9,027 nucleotides of DNA from Clostridia bacterium (GCA_017616925.1 JAFZXG010000133.1:1-9027); one strand, 5' to 3'. Shown: positions 1 through 7,393, counted from the first letter of the stretch. Notes: a model not told the origin generated them from the sequence alone. Numbers and translations: made by a program.

Positions 1-450
1 CACTTTTTTAAGGATCTTGTCTCTTCCCTTTTCAAAAAGATAAGTGGTGTAGGAACCTTCCTTCTTTTCGGTCTTTCTGCCCGCGATGAGTTTCATAAGG
101 TCTTCGTAGGAAAAGTCCTTGTCGTCGCTTTCGTACACTTTATCGTTAAAACAGGATTCCGTGCCCTTGTGGCAGGCGGGACCTTCGGGCTTTACCGAGA
201 CGACCAGCGCGTCCCTGTCGCAATCGGCGGTTATCGAGACGACGTGCTGGTAATTGCCGCTCGTTTCGCCCTTTAACCACAGTTCGTTTCTCGACCTGCT
301 CCAGAAACACGCAAGCCCCTTTTCCATAGTTATTTTAAGGCTTTCTTCGTTCATATACGCAAGCGTCAGCACTTTTTTACTCACGCTGTCCGTTACTATC
401 GCGGGTATAAGCCCCTTTTCATTGAATTTAAGTTCTTTTAAGTCTAACAT
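1..450 (-). CDS. hisIE: HisIE, bifunctional phosphoribosyl-AMP cyclohydrolase / phosphoribosyl-ATP pyrophosphatase (3' end cut by window edge)
   Basis: Carries out histidine steps 2 and 3: hydrolysis of phosphoribosyl-ATP to the AMP form and opening of its purine ring. I translated 150 residues from the ATG at 450-448; the frame stays open to base 1. Residues 1 to about 110 are the HisI domain. It has the magnesium motif DCDRD (D76, D78, D80) and three cysteines, C77, C93 and C100, with the 16- and 7-residue spacing of the known HisI zinc ligands. From about residue 113 the HisE domain begins, with EGSYTTYLFEKGRDKILKKV (131-150), so this is a HisI-HisE fusion and not HisI alone. About 60 to 90 further residues are expected beyond the edge. 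The start is set by AAGGAG six bases upstream, in the 10-nt gap after hisF. It is the last his gene visible; whether the operon ends with it cannot be seen. Confidence 0.95.
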   Translation of the reverse strand, partial: MLDLKELKFNEKGLIPAIVTDSVSKKVLTLAYMNEESLKITMEKGLACFWSRSRNELWLKGETSGNYQHVVSITADCDRDALVVSVKPEGPACHKGTESCFNDKVYESDDKDFSYEDLMKLIAGRKTEKKEGSYTTYLFEKGRDKILKKV

Positions 451-460
451 TTTTTTCTCC

Positions 461-1219
461 TTATATTCTCGTTTCGATACCGTTTTTCTTCATCAGTTTT
501 TTGAGTTCGATTATATTCGTTTCGCCGAAGTGGAATATCGACGCCGCAAGTCCCGCGTCCACCTTGGGTATGGTTTTAAAAAGCGTTATGAAATCTTCGG
601 CTTTACCCGCGCCGCCCGACGCGATAACGGGTACCGAAACGATACCGCAGACCGCTGAAAGCATCTCTAAGTCGAAACCGCCTTTCACCCCGTCGGTATC
701 TATCGAATTGACCACGATCTCGCCCGCGCCCGAATCCACGCCGCGTTTTATCCACTCCAACGCGTCGAGTCCGGTATTTACTCTTCCGCCTTTAGAAAAA
801 ACCGTGAACTTCCCGTTCACCCGTTTTATATCGACCGAAAGAACGACGCATTGATCTCCGTAGAGTTTCGCTGCGCTTTCTATAAGCGACGGATCTTTTA
901 TCGCGCCCGAATTGACGCTTACCTTGTCCGCGCCGCATTTAAGCACCCTGTCGAAATCGTCCAGACCGTTTATGCCGCCGCCCACCGTAAGCGGAATAAA
1001 GACCTTGCTTGCCGTTTCCCTTAAAACGTCGGTGAAAAGTTTTCTGCCGTCGGACGACGCGGTGATATCGTAAAACACGAGTTCGTCCGCACCGTTTTTA
1101 CTGTAATACTCCGCAAGCGCTACGGGGGAAGAAACTTCTTTCAGCCCCGTGAAGTTTACGCCTTTTACGACCTTCCCGTCCTTTACGTCAAGACAGGGAA
1201 TAATTCTTTTCGTTATCAC
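461..1219 (-). CDS. hisF: HisF, imidazole glycerol phosphate synthase cyclase subunit
   Basis: A (beta/alpha)8-barrel enzyme that takes ammonia from HisH and converts PRFAR to imidazole glycerol phosphate and AICAR (step 5). At 252 residues it has the normal family length. The N-terminal strand is RIIPCLDVKDGKVVKG, with D11. D130 lies in VVLSVDIKR. These are the two catalytic aspartates at the same numbers as in the well-studied Thermotoga maritima enzyme. Phosphate-binding segments TVGGGI (78-83), SVNSGA (101-106) and IASGGAGK (199-206) are present. The start codon is GTG at 1219-1217. Its GTGA overlaps the TGA stop of hisA by 4 nt, and only a weak GGGTGG lies upstream, so translation is probably coupled to hisA. 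It should work as a heterodimer with HisH, encoded two genes upstream. Confidence 0.97.
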   Translation of the reverse strand: MITKRIIPCLDVKDGKVVKGVNFTGLKEVSSPVALAEYYSKNGADELVFYDITASSDGRKLFTDVLRETASKVFIPLTVGGGINGLDDFDRVLKCGADKVSVNSGAIKDPSLIESAAKLYGDQCVVLSVDIKRVNGKFTVFSKGGRVNTGLDALEWIKRGVDSGAGEIVVNSIDTDGVKGGFDLEMLSAVCGIVSVPVIASGGAGKAEDFITLFKTIPKVDAGLAASIFHFGETNIIELKKLMKKNGIETRI

Positions 1220-1923
1220 TTCGCCACCCGTATCGCTGTTTTTAGGTCTATACTGCCCGAATAGTACGCTTTTCCTATTATCGCCCCGTAAATTCCCGCG
1301 TCTTTCAGCCGCTTTACGTCGTCGATATCCGACACCCCGCCCGACGCTATAAGGTTTACGGGGAATTTTTCCGATACCGCTTCGTAAAGGCTTAAATTAG
1401 TACCCTGCATCGCGCCGTCCTTACTGACGTCCGTGCATATAACCGTTTTTACTCCTGTTTTTATAACGCCGTCCAAAAAGTCGAACAGTTTCAGTCCCGA
1501 ACTCTCCGTCCAGCCGTTGATCGCGATATACCCGTCCTTAACGTCCGCGCCGACGGCGATTTTTTCTCCGAACGCTCTAACGCACTCTCTTAAAAATCCT
1601 TCGTCTTTCACCGCCGCCGTGCCGAGTATCACCCTATCGACTATCGCGAGATACTTTTCGGCGGTCTCGGCGTTTCTTACGCCGCCGCCGACTTCGACGA
1701 AAACTCCGCCCGCCTGTTTTATACTTTTTACCGCGCCGAAATTATAGGTCTCTCCGCTTTTCGCCCCGTCTAAATCTACGACGTGGATATGCGTCGCGCC
1801 GCTTTCCTTAAAGATTTTCGCAAACGTTTCGGGTTCGCCGTATTCGGTCTTTTTATCGTAATCGCCTTTAAATAGCCTTACCGCCTTGCCACCGATTAAG
1901 TCGATCGCGGGAAAAATTATCAT
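1216..1923 (-). CDS. hisA: HisA, ProFAR isomerase (phosphoribosylformimino-5-aminoimidazole carboxamide ribotide isomerase)
   Basis: Catalyses step 4, the Amadori-type isomerisation of ProFAR to PRFAR, the substrate of HisF. A (beta/alpha)8 barrel of 235 residues, normal for HisA and homologous to HisF. D8 lies in MIIFPAIDLIGGKAVRL and D127 in VGADVKDG, matching the general acid/base aspartates of the family. T164 and D169 lie in CTDVSKDGAMQGTN. Phosphate-binding loops EVGGGVR (77-83), ILGTAAV (99-105) and IASGGVSD (192-199) are intact. Nothing suggests the dual HisA/TrpF (PriA) enzyme of actinobacteria, but sequence alone cannot exclude it. The ATG shares one base with the hisH stop (TAATG), and AAGGAG lies five bases upstream. 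Confidence 0.97.
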   Translation of the reverse strand: MIIFPAIDLIGGKAVRLFKGDYDKKTEYGEPETFAKIFKESGATHIHVVDLDGAKSGETYNFGAVKSIKQAGGVFVEVGGGVRNAETAEKYLAIVDRVILGTAAVKDEGFLRECVRAFGEKIAVGADVKDGYIAINGWTESSGLKLFDFLDGVIKTGVKTVICTDVSKDGAMQGTNLSLYEAVSEKFPVNLIASGGVSDIDDVKRLKDAGIYGAIIGKAYYSGSIDLKTAIRVAK

Positions 1924-2537
1924 TATTTCTCCTTTTTGAGTTCGGAAAACGCCTTTAGTATCTTAAGCCCGACTTCGCCGCTTTTTTCGGGGTGAAACTG
2001 ACAGCCGTAAACGTTGTTCTCTCCGACCGCCGCCGTTATCGTCGCGCCGTATTCGGTAGTCGCGATAACCGATTTAAAACACCCCGTAGCCGCGAAAGAG
2101 TGTACGAAATAAACGTGATCGCCGTCCTTTATATACTTAAAAAGCGGACTGTCCTTTATTTTCAGGGCGTTCCAACCTATATGGGGGATCTTTAATCTTC
2201 CGCCCATATCGTCTATTGCCGTCACTTTGCCCCTGATAAGTCCCAAGCCCTTATGGACTCCGTACTCGTAACTCTCGTCGAACAGAAGTTGCATGCCGAG
2301 ACAGATCCCCAAAAGCGGCACTTTATTTTTCGCCGCAGTAACGACCGCGCGGTCGAGTCCGCTTTTACTCAATTTAAGCGCGGCGTCCGAAAACGCGCCA
2401 ACGCCCGGCAGAACGATCCTTTCGGCTTTAAGTATCTCTTCCGCATCCGAAGATACGACCGCGTTTTCGCCTACCGCGTGGAAAGAACATAGCAGGGAAA
2501 ACAGGTTTCCCACGCCGTAATCGACTATAACCGTCAT
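1923..2537 (-). CDS. hisH: HisH, imidazole glycerol phosphate synthase glutaminase subunit
   Basis: A class I glutamine amidotransferase that hydrolyses glutamine and passes ammonia to HisF. At 204 residues it has the usual length. The catalytic triad is visible: nucleophile C79 in PLLGICLGMQLLF, then H182 and E184 in CQFHPEKSGEVG. The HisH-specific oxyanion-strand motif PGVGAF is at 44-49. The HisF-interface and active-site segments PHIGWN (118-123) and VYFVHSF (142-148) are also conserved, which separates it from PabA/TrpG-type amidotransferases. Its ATG follows the hisB TAA with no spacer. AAAGGGG, about nine bases upstream inside the hisB coding end, is the likely ribosome binding site. 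Confidence 0.97.
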   Translation of the reverse strand: MTVIVDYGVGNLFSLLCSFHAVGENAVVSSDAEEILKAERIVLPGVGAFSDAALKLSKSGLDRAVVTAAKNKVPLLGICLGMQLLFDESYEYGVHKGLGLIRGKVTAIDDMGGRLKIPHIGWNALKIKDSPLFKYIKDGDHVYFVHSFAATGCFKSVIATTEYGATITAAVGENNVYGCQFHPEKSGEVGLKILKAFSELKKEK

Positions 2538-3125
2538 TTACAGCACCCCTTTCGTAGAAGGCAGAACGTCCTTAAACTTTTCGTCCACGGCGACAGCCTT
2601 ACGAACGCTTTTAGCGAACGACTTAAAAGCCCCTTCGATTATGTGATGCGAATTCTTGCCCGAAAGCGTCTTTAAGTGCAGGGAACTTTCCGATTTTCTT
2701 ACGAACCCAAAGAAAAACTCTTCGGTAAGTTCGGTATCGAAGTCTCCCACCTTTTGCGCGGGGATCTTAAGATCGTACTCCAAAAACACTCTTCCCGAAA
2801 AGTCGATAGCGGAAAGCACCACCGCTTCGTCCATCACGAGAGTGCAGTCGCCGTAACGGTTTATGCCTTTCTTGTCGCCGAGCGCGTTCTTAAAGGCTTC
2901 GCCCAAAGCGATGCCGACGTCCTCTACCGTGTGATGATAATCGACGTACGTGTCGCCGACGCATTTTACGGTAAGGTCGAACTTGCCGTGCGCCGCGAAC
3001 AGAGTCAACATGTGATCCAAAAATCCGCAACCCGTGTCTATTTTGCTTTTACCCGCGCCGTCGAGATTTAAATATAACGAAATATCGGTCTCCGCGGTCT
3101 TTCTTCCTACCGTGTTTTCTCTCAT
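2538..3125 (-). CDS. hisB: HisB, imidazoleglycerol-phosphate dehydratase (monofunctional)
   Basis: Dehydrates imidazole glycerol phosphate to imidazole acetol phosphate (step 6); a manganese enzyme forming large oligomers in the known family. At 195 residues it is only the dehydratase, without the N-terminal HAD histidinol-phosphatase domain of the enterobacterial fusion. The paired metal-binding motifs are present: FLDHML (35-40), DYHHTVEDVGIALGEA (62-77, with H64, H65, E68) and the second repeat NSHHIIEGAFKSFAKSVRKA (158-177, with H160, H161, E164). The typical C-terminal tail PSTKGVL is also there. Its ATG overlaps the hisC stop by 4 nt (ATGA), with GAAGGAG five bases upstream. Confidence 0.97.
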   Translation of the reverse strand: MRENTVGRKTAETDISLYLNLDGAGKSKIDTGCGFLDHMLTLFAAHGKFDLTVKCVGDTYVDYHHTVEDVGIALGEAFKNALGDKKGINRYGDCTLVMDEAVVLSAIDFSGRVFLEYDLKIPAQKVGDFDTELTEEFFFGFVRKSESSLHLKTLSGKNSHHIIEGAFKSFAKSVRKAVAVDEKFKDVLPSTKGVL

Positions 3126-4183
3126 AAACTCTCCTTCACGACGCTTTTTGCGGCGCTGATCAGCGCGACGCAGTCGTCCTTACTTCCTATCGTTATGCGA
3201 ACGTAATCGTTTATTCTCGGTTTATCGAAGTATCTTACGAGAACGCCCCTTTCTTTTAACCCTTCGTAAACGGCATTACCGCTCAGCCCGTCCTTTTTCG
3301 CGAACACGAAGTTCGCCTTGCTGTCTAACACGGTAAAGCCGATCTTTTTCAGTTCTTCGGTCGTGAACGCCCTGTTTTCGATCACCTTTTTACAATTTGC
3401 GGTAAAGTAATCTTCGTCGATAAGCGCGCCTACCGCCATCGCGGCGGAAATTCTCGACATATTATACGGGTTGGTCGAATACTTGACGGTCTTTAAGTCG
3501 GCGATAAGTTTCTCGTTCGCCGCCGCGAAACCTACCCTTGCGCCCGCAAGCGAACGGGACTTCGAGAAAGTCCTTACGACTATCAGATTTTCGTAGTCGT
3601 TTACGTAAGGCAGCACGCTTTCGCCGCCGAAATCAATATACGCTTCATCTATGACAACGACGTTTTCGGGATTCGATCCGACGACGGAAAGTATCTCTTT
3701 TATAGACAGCACCTTACCCGTCGGCGCGTTGGGGTTTGCTATGAATACCGTACCGCCCGCATTGAAATAATCTTCGGGAACTACCGAGAAATCTTCCGAA
3801 AGGGGAATTATTTTCGTTTCGGAACTGTAAAGATCGGCGAACACGCGGTAAAACCCGTAGGTGATATCGGCAAAAACCGCCTTCCTTCCCGAACAGTAGG
3901 CGGCAAAAGCGTAGTTTAACGCTTCGTCCGAACCGTTGGTAAACAGCAGGTTTTCCTTCTTCAAGCCGAATTTTTCCGCCGCGACGGATACCAGCGAATT
4001 ATATTCGGGATCGGGATAGAGTTCGGAACGTAGAGATTCTTCGGTCGCGAACTTCACCGCGAAAGCCGACGGCGGAAAGGGCGACTCGTTGGTATTTAAC
4101 TTGACGTATTTTTTGTCCTGCGGCTGTTCGCCCGGAACGTAAGGGGTGAGTTTCGCCGTTTTTTCGTTTATAAATTTACTCAT
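3122..4183 (-). CDS. hisC: HisC, histidinol-phosphate aminotransferase
   Basis: A PLP-dependent class I/II aminotransferase of fold type I that transfers the amino group from glutamate to imidazole acetol phosphate (step 7). It has 353 residues, normal for HisC. The N-terminal KLNTNESPFPPS segment (28-39) is typical. PLP contacts include GSDEAL (84-89), NPNAPTG (150-156) and DEAYIDF (179-185). The Schiff-base lysine is K208 in RTFSKSRSLAGARVGFA. R329 in YVRITIGS is the expected substrate-carboxylate arginine. Close relatives can also act on aromatic amino acids or in cobalamin synthesis (CobD), but its place between hisD and hisB makes HisC the clear call. Its ATG overlaps the hisD stop (ATGA), and CAGGAG lies seven bases upstream. 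Confidence 0.97.
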   Translation of the reverse strand: MSKFINEKTAKLTPYVPGEQPQDKKYVKLNTNESPFPPSAFAVKFATEESLRSELYPDPEYNSLVSVAAEKFGLKKENLLFTNGSDEALNYAFAAYCSGRKAVFADITYGFYRVFADLYSSETKIIPLSEDFSVVPEDYFNAGGTVFIANPNAPTGKVLSIKEILSVVGSNPENVVVIDEAYIDFGGESVLPYVNDYENLIVVRTFSKSRSLAGARVGFAAANEKLIADLKTVKYSTNPYNMSRISAAMAVGALIDEDYFTANCKKVIENRAFTTEELKKIGFTVLDSKANFVFAKKDGLSGNAVYEGLKERGVLVRYFDKPRINDYVRITIGSKDDCVALISAAKSVVKESL

Positions 4184-5448
4184 TTCTTTCTCCTGACCGT
4201 CGCGCTGAAAGCGTGAGCGGTAAGCCCTTCGCTTTCGGCGAACTTCGCTACGTCCCCCGCGACTTCGTTTTCCGATTTTTCGTCGTAAAAGACGTACTGC
4301 GTTTTTTTGATGAAATCGTCCACGGAAAGCGGACTCGAAAATTTAGCCGCCCCACTCGTCGGCAAGGTGTGATTCGGCCCCGCGATATAGTCGCCGAGTG
4401 CTTCGGGAGTGAAACGCCCCAAGAACACCGAACCCGCGTTATGCACCTTCTTTAACAGTTCGAAAGGTTCGTCTACGCAAAGTTCCAGATGTTCTGGCGC
4501 GATTTCGTCCGAGATCTCTATCGCCTGTGTTAGATCAGCCGCGACTATTATCTTGCCGTTAGCGTCTATAGACGCGCGGGCGATCTCTTTTCTCGGCAAT
4601 TTCTCTATCTGTCTTTCTATCTCTTCGCTTACCCTTACCGCCAAAGTCTTGTCGTCGGTTATCAATACGGCGGACGCGAGTTTATCGTGTTCGGCTTGCG
4701 AAAGCAAATCCGCCGCGACGTATTCGGGATCGGACTTTCCGTCCGCGATCACGAGTATTTCACTCGGTCCGGCGATCGTGTCTATCGCGACCTTACCGAA
4801 AACCTGCTTTTTCGCTTCGGCGACGTAGGCGTTGCCCGGCCCTACTATCTTATCGACCTTGGGAACGGTCTCCGTTCCGAAGGTAAGCGCCGCTATCGCC
4901 TGCGCGCCGCCTATTTTATAGATCTCGTCCACACCCGCGATTTTAGCCGCGGCGAGTATCACGGGCGCGACGACGCCGTTTTTAGCGGGGGTTACCATCA
5001 CTATCTTTTTAACTCCCGCGATCTTCGCGGGGATCACGTCCATAAGTACGGTCGAAGGATACGCCGCCGTGCCGCCGGGAACGTAAACGCCAACCCGTTC
5101 TATCGGCGTTATCTTCTGTCCGACGGTCGCACCGTCGGGGTTAATAAACTCAAAACCTTCCCTTACCTGCTTTTCGTGGAACGCGGTTATATTCTTCGCC
5201 GAACGGCGCAATATCCTTATAAGTTCCGCGTCCGTTTCCTTAAAAGCGGTCTCGATTTCCTTTTCGCTTACTTTAAGCCCCGAAAAACCGCCGTCGAACT
5301 TTTCGCAGTATTTTATAAGCGCCTTATCGCCGTTTTTTCTTACGTCCGCTATAATGTCCGCGACGGCGTTTTCAACGTCCGAAAACGGCGACTTCCGCGA
5401 GAATATCTTTTCTTTTTCGGTTTTACCGAACTCGATCATCTTTATCAT
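4180..5448 (-). CDS. hisD: HisD, histidinol dehydrogenase
   Basis: A zinc- and NAD-dependent dehydrogenase that oxidises L-histidinol to L-histidine in two steps, the last reactions of the pathway. It has 422 residues, close to the usual 425-435. The zinc ligands are Q251 and H254 in LLSQAEHDKLASA, D353 in LGDYIAGPNHTLPTSG and H412 in EGLTAHAFS. The catalytic pair E319-H320 is in IAPEHLELC. The N-terminal half carries the characteristic ERVGVYVPGGTAAYPST (117-133) and the NAD-region KIVGPGNAYVAEAKK (200-214). The start at 5448 is preferred over the in-frame ATG at 5439 because GGAG lies six bases before the first ATG. That site sits in the 11-nt gap after hisZG. Confidence 0.97.
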   Translation of the reverse strand: MIKMIEFGKTEKEKIFSRKSPFSDVENAVADIIADVRKNGDKALIKYCEKFDGGFSGLKVSEKEIETAFKETDAELIRILRRSAKNITAFHEKQVREGFEFINPDGATVGQKITPIERVGVYVPGGTAAYPSTVLMDVIPAKIAGVKKIVMVTPAKNGVVAPVILAAAKIAGVDEIYKIGGAQAIAALTFGTETVPKVDKIVGPGNAYVAEAKKQVFGKVAIDTIAGPSEILVIADGKSDPEYVAADLLSQAEHDKLASAVLITDDKTLAVRVSEEIERQIEKLPRKEIARASIDANGKIIVAADLTQAIEISDEIAPEHLELCVDEPFELLKKVHNAGSVFLGRFTPEALGDYIAGPNHTLPTSGAAKFSSPLSVDDFIKKTQYVFYDEKSENEVAGDVAKFAESEGLTAHAFSATVRRKK

Positions 5449-5459
5449 TGTTCACTCCG

Positions 5460-7031
5460 TTATTTGCCGTTTACGGTTTTTTTGACGCTTTCCGTAAGCG
5501 CGCTTATAAGGTCGCCCTTAAATTTACTCGACGCCTTATTCGCGATAAGCCTTGCGCTTATCGGACAGACGTCTTCTATAACGGTAAGGTCGTTTTCCCT
5601 TAAGGTCGCGCCCGTTTCGACTATATCGACGATAACGTCCGAAAGCCCCAGAATAGGCGCGATCTCGATCGAACCGTGTAAGTTTATTACGTCGATATTC
5701 CTGCCCGTCGCCGCGTAGAATTTTTTGGCGATATTCGGGAACTTGGTCGCCACGCGGACTGTCTCGGAATCGTCCCGCTTATAGCCCTTGGTGGACGCGA
5801 CCGCCATTTTGCACACGCCTTCCTTTAAGTCCAGAAGTTCGTACACGTCGGGTTCGTATTCCAAAATGGTGTCCTTACCCGCCACGCCTAAGTCCGCCGC
5901 GCCGCGTTCGACGTAAATCGTTACGTCGGACGGCTTTACCCAGAAGTAGCGAACCTTCTTTTCTTCGTTGGTAAATATCAGTTTTCTGTTCGGCGAAAGT
6001 AGTGACGGACACTCGTACCCCGCTTTCGCGAATATCGAATACACCTTTTCGCCGAGTCTGCCTTTCGGCAGCGCGACGTTAATATATCCGTCGTTTCCCC
6101 CGTCGGACTTCGCCGATCTTTTAAGCGCGTCGAGATAGACCGCGAATCCTATCGCCTTGCCGCCTTTCGAGAGTTTTTTCATAAGCCTGTCGTACTGCCC
6201 GCCCGAAAGCACCGCCGTCGGAATATCTTTGATAAACCCACGGAAAACTATGCCGTTATAGTACTTTACGTCCGCGGACACCGAAAAGTCCACGCGCATC
6301 ACGCCAGACAGCGGACTGCCGCTTAAACTTTCCAAAACCGATATAAACTCCGCGTAAGCGTCCGTTCCGATCTCTTTTAAAAGCGACTTTAATTCGGGCA
6401 GAACGTCGTCTATTTTCCCACTCGTGTTTATAAGTTTATTTACAAAAGCCGCCTTTTCGGCGTTTCCGCCCTTATTTTCCCCGACGGACGCGGAAAGTAT
6501 CCCTTCGAAATTCTTGTCGCTTACCGCCTTTACTGTTTCCGAAGTCGGTAGCGAAAGACCGAGCGACTTTATAATTCCGTTTACGACCGAAACGTCCGAA
6601 ATATCGAGTATGCAGTTCTTATTTATACGCGTAAGACTTTCCGCGGCGAGAGTTATGACTTCGACTATTTCCTTTTCGGTAAGATCGCCGAAACACTCGA
6701 GTCCCGTCTGCGTGATCTCCTTAAAAGAATCGGTGGGCGTGGCCCTGTACACCTTTTCGCTGTAAAACACTTTCTTTATTTCGCCCGCGCCGTAAGAACC
6801 GTTCTTTATGATCGAAAGAGTAACGTCGGGTTTTAACGCCATCAACTTGCCGTCGGTATCGGTGAACGTGATAACGTCGTCGGACACCAGAAACTCCTTG
6901 TTGTCGGCGTAAAGATCGTATTCTTCGAACTTGGTCATTTTATAAGGCTTATACCCGCTGTTAAAATACAGTTCCCTTAATAAAAGCGAATATTTTTCCG
7001 CCTGATCCAAAAGTTTTTCGTTAATTTCCAT
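5460..7031 (-). CDS. hisZG: HisZ-HisG fusion: ATP phosphoribosyltransferase regulatory subunit joined to short-form catalytic subunit
   Basis: Catalyses step 1 of histidine synthesis, ATP plus PRPP to phosphoribosyl-ATP, the feedback-controlled step. Residues 1 to about 310 are HisZ, a histidyl-tRNA-synthetase-like domain without aminoacylation activity in the known family. Visible signs are LMALKPDVTLSI (63-74), KKVFYSEKVYR (86-96), QTGLECFG (108-115), YYNGIVFRGF (257-266) and GGQYDRLMKKL (277-287). A short polar linker, about 305-315, follows. Residues 316-523 are a complete short HisG: INVALPKGRLGEKV, then DLGVAGKDTILE, and a full match to the HisG family signature (E456, G462, D469, T473-G474, T476). 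At about 208 residues the HisG part lacks the extra C-terminal domain of long HisG, so it would need HisZ for activity and histidine feedback. These are normally separate adjacent genes. The frame is continuous, with no internal stop or obvious restart ATG at the join. AGGA lies eight bases before the ATG; a 4-nt gap separates it from the regulator gene. Confidence 0.95.
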   Translation of the reverse strand: MEINEKLLDQAEKYSLLLRELYFNSGYKPYKMTKFEEYDLYADNKEFLVSDDVITFTDTDGKLMALKPDVTLSIIKNGSYGAGEIKKVFYSEKVYRATPTDSFKEITQTGLECFGDLTEKEIVEVITLAAESLTRINKNCILDISDVSVVNGIIKSLGLSLPTSETVKAVSDKNFEGILSASVGENKGGNAEKAAFVNKLINTSGKIDDVLPELKSLLKEIGTDAYAEFISVLESLSGSPLSGVMRVDFSVSADVKYYNGIVFRGFIKDIPTAVLSGGQYDRLMKKLSKGGKAIGFAVYLDALKRSAKSDGGNDGYINVALPKGRLGEKVYSIFAKAGYECPSLLSPNRKLIFTNEEKKVRYFWVKPSDVTIYVERGAADLGVAGKDTILEYEPDVYELLDLKEGVCKMAVASTKGYKRDDSETVRVATKFPNIAKKFYAATGRNIDVINLHGSIEIAPILGLSDVIVDIVETGATLRENDLTVIEDVCPISARLIANKASSKFKGDLISALTESVKKTVNGK

Positions 7032-7035
7032 AGTT

Positions 7036-7347
7036 TCAGTCCTTTTTTGATCCGTTTTCGGCGTTTTCTCCGATCCTTCCGACTACGGTGCGGTATCCGC
7101 CCGTTCCGTAATTTAAGCACCTGTTCACACGGCTTATCGTCGCGCTGCTTACTCCCACCTTCGAAGAAATGCTTTGGTAATTCTCACCTTCGCATAACAG
7201 TATGGCGGTCTCGAGTCGTTGCGCCATATCCTGAATTTCCTTTATCGTGCAAAGATCTTCGAAAAAATCCGAACACTCCTTCGCGTTTTTAAGTTCCGCT
7301 ATCGCCGAAAAAAGCCTTTCGGTCGATTCGTTCTGAAAATTTGCCAT
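7036..7347 (-). CDS. YerC/YecD-type TrpR-family transcriptional regulator, first gene of the his operon
   Basis: A small DNA-binding protein of the TrpR superfamily (103 residues from the chosen start). An all-helical N-terminal part (about 1-54) is followed by a helix-turn-helix: ENYQSISSKVGVSSATISRV (55-74), then the subfamily hallmark NRCLNYGTGGY (75-85). An in-frame ATG at 7371 would add eight residues. I reject it because it overlaps the -10 box of the operon promoter, whereas the ATG at 7347 has AAAGGAG at the right distance. The C-terminal tail after about residue 90 is polar and probably disordered. TrpR-family proteins of this type have been proposed, as I recall from comparative genomics of Firmicutes, to regulate histidine genes under the name HisR. 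Being first in this operon, beside a candidate operator, fits histidine-responsive autorepression. That role is inference; the family call is firm. Confidence 0.88.
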   Translation of the reverse strand: MANFQNESTERLFSAIAELKNAKECSDFFEDLCTIKEIQDMAQRLETAILLCEGENYQSISSKVGVSSATISRVNRCLNYGTGGYRTVVGRIGENAENGSKKD

Positions 7348-7359
7348 CTCTTCTCCTTT
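7348..7359 (-). promoter_or_regulatory. Ribosome binding site and very short leader of the his operon
   Basis: On the minus strand the sequence AAAGGAG, then AAGAG, then ATG sets the start of the regulator gene at 7347. With transcription expected near 7363, the 5' leader is only about 16 nt. It therefore cannot hold a T-box, riboswitch or leader-peptide attenuator. Confidence 0.8.
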
Positions 7360-7363
7360 ACTG

Positions 7364-7393
7364 TTTACCATTTTATCACTTTATCACGGTAAA
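7364..7393. promoter_or_regulatory. Candidate operator overlapping the his promoter
   Basis: Two exact tandem copies of TTTATCAC (7372-7379 and 7380-7387) lie between the inverted arms TTTACC (7364-7369) and GGTAAA (7388-7393). The element fills the promoter spacer and covers the -10 box, so a bound protein would block RNA polymerase. From general knowledge, the E. coli trp operator has CTAG cores 8 bp apart bound by tandem TrpR dimers; the 8-bp period here resembles that arrangement. Binding by the adjacent regulator is inferred. Confidence 0.5.

Noticed and set aside
254..854. Two plus-strand frames opposite hisIE and hisF
   Set aside because: Shadows of the his genes: low-complexity Ser/Pro/Phe/Thr translations without domains, antisense to well-supported enzymes.
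4687..5718. Long plus-strand open frame (343 codons) opposite hisD and the end of hisZG
   Set aside because: It is antisense to two genes with complete catalytic motifs. Its translation is rich in Arg, Tyr and Phe with no recognisable domain. It arises because the codon use of this genome leaves the opposite strand free of stops.
7348..7371. Eight-residue N-terminal extension (MVNSKGEE) of the TrpR-family regulator
   Set aside because: The upstream ATG overlaps the promoter -10 box and would not be on the transcript. The inner ATG at 7347 has a strong ribosome binding site.
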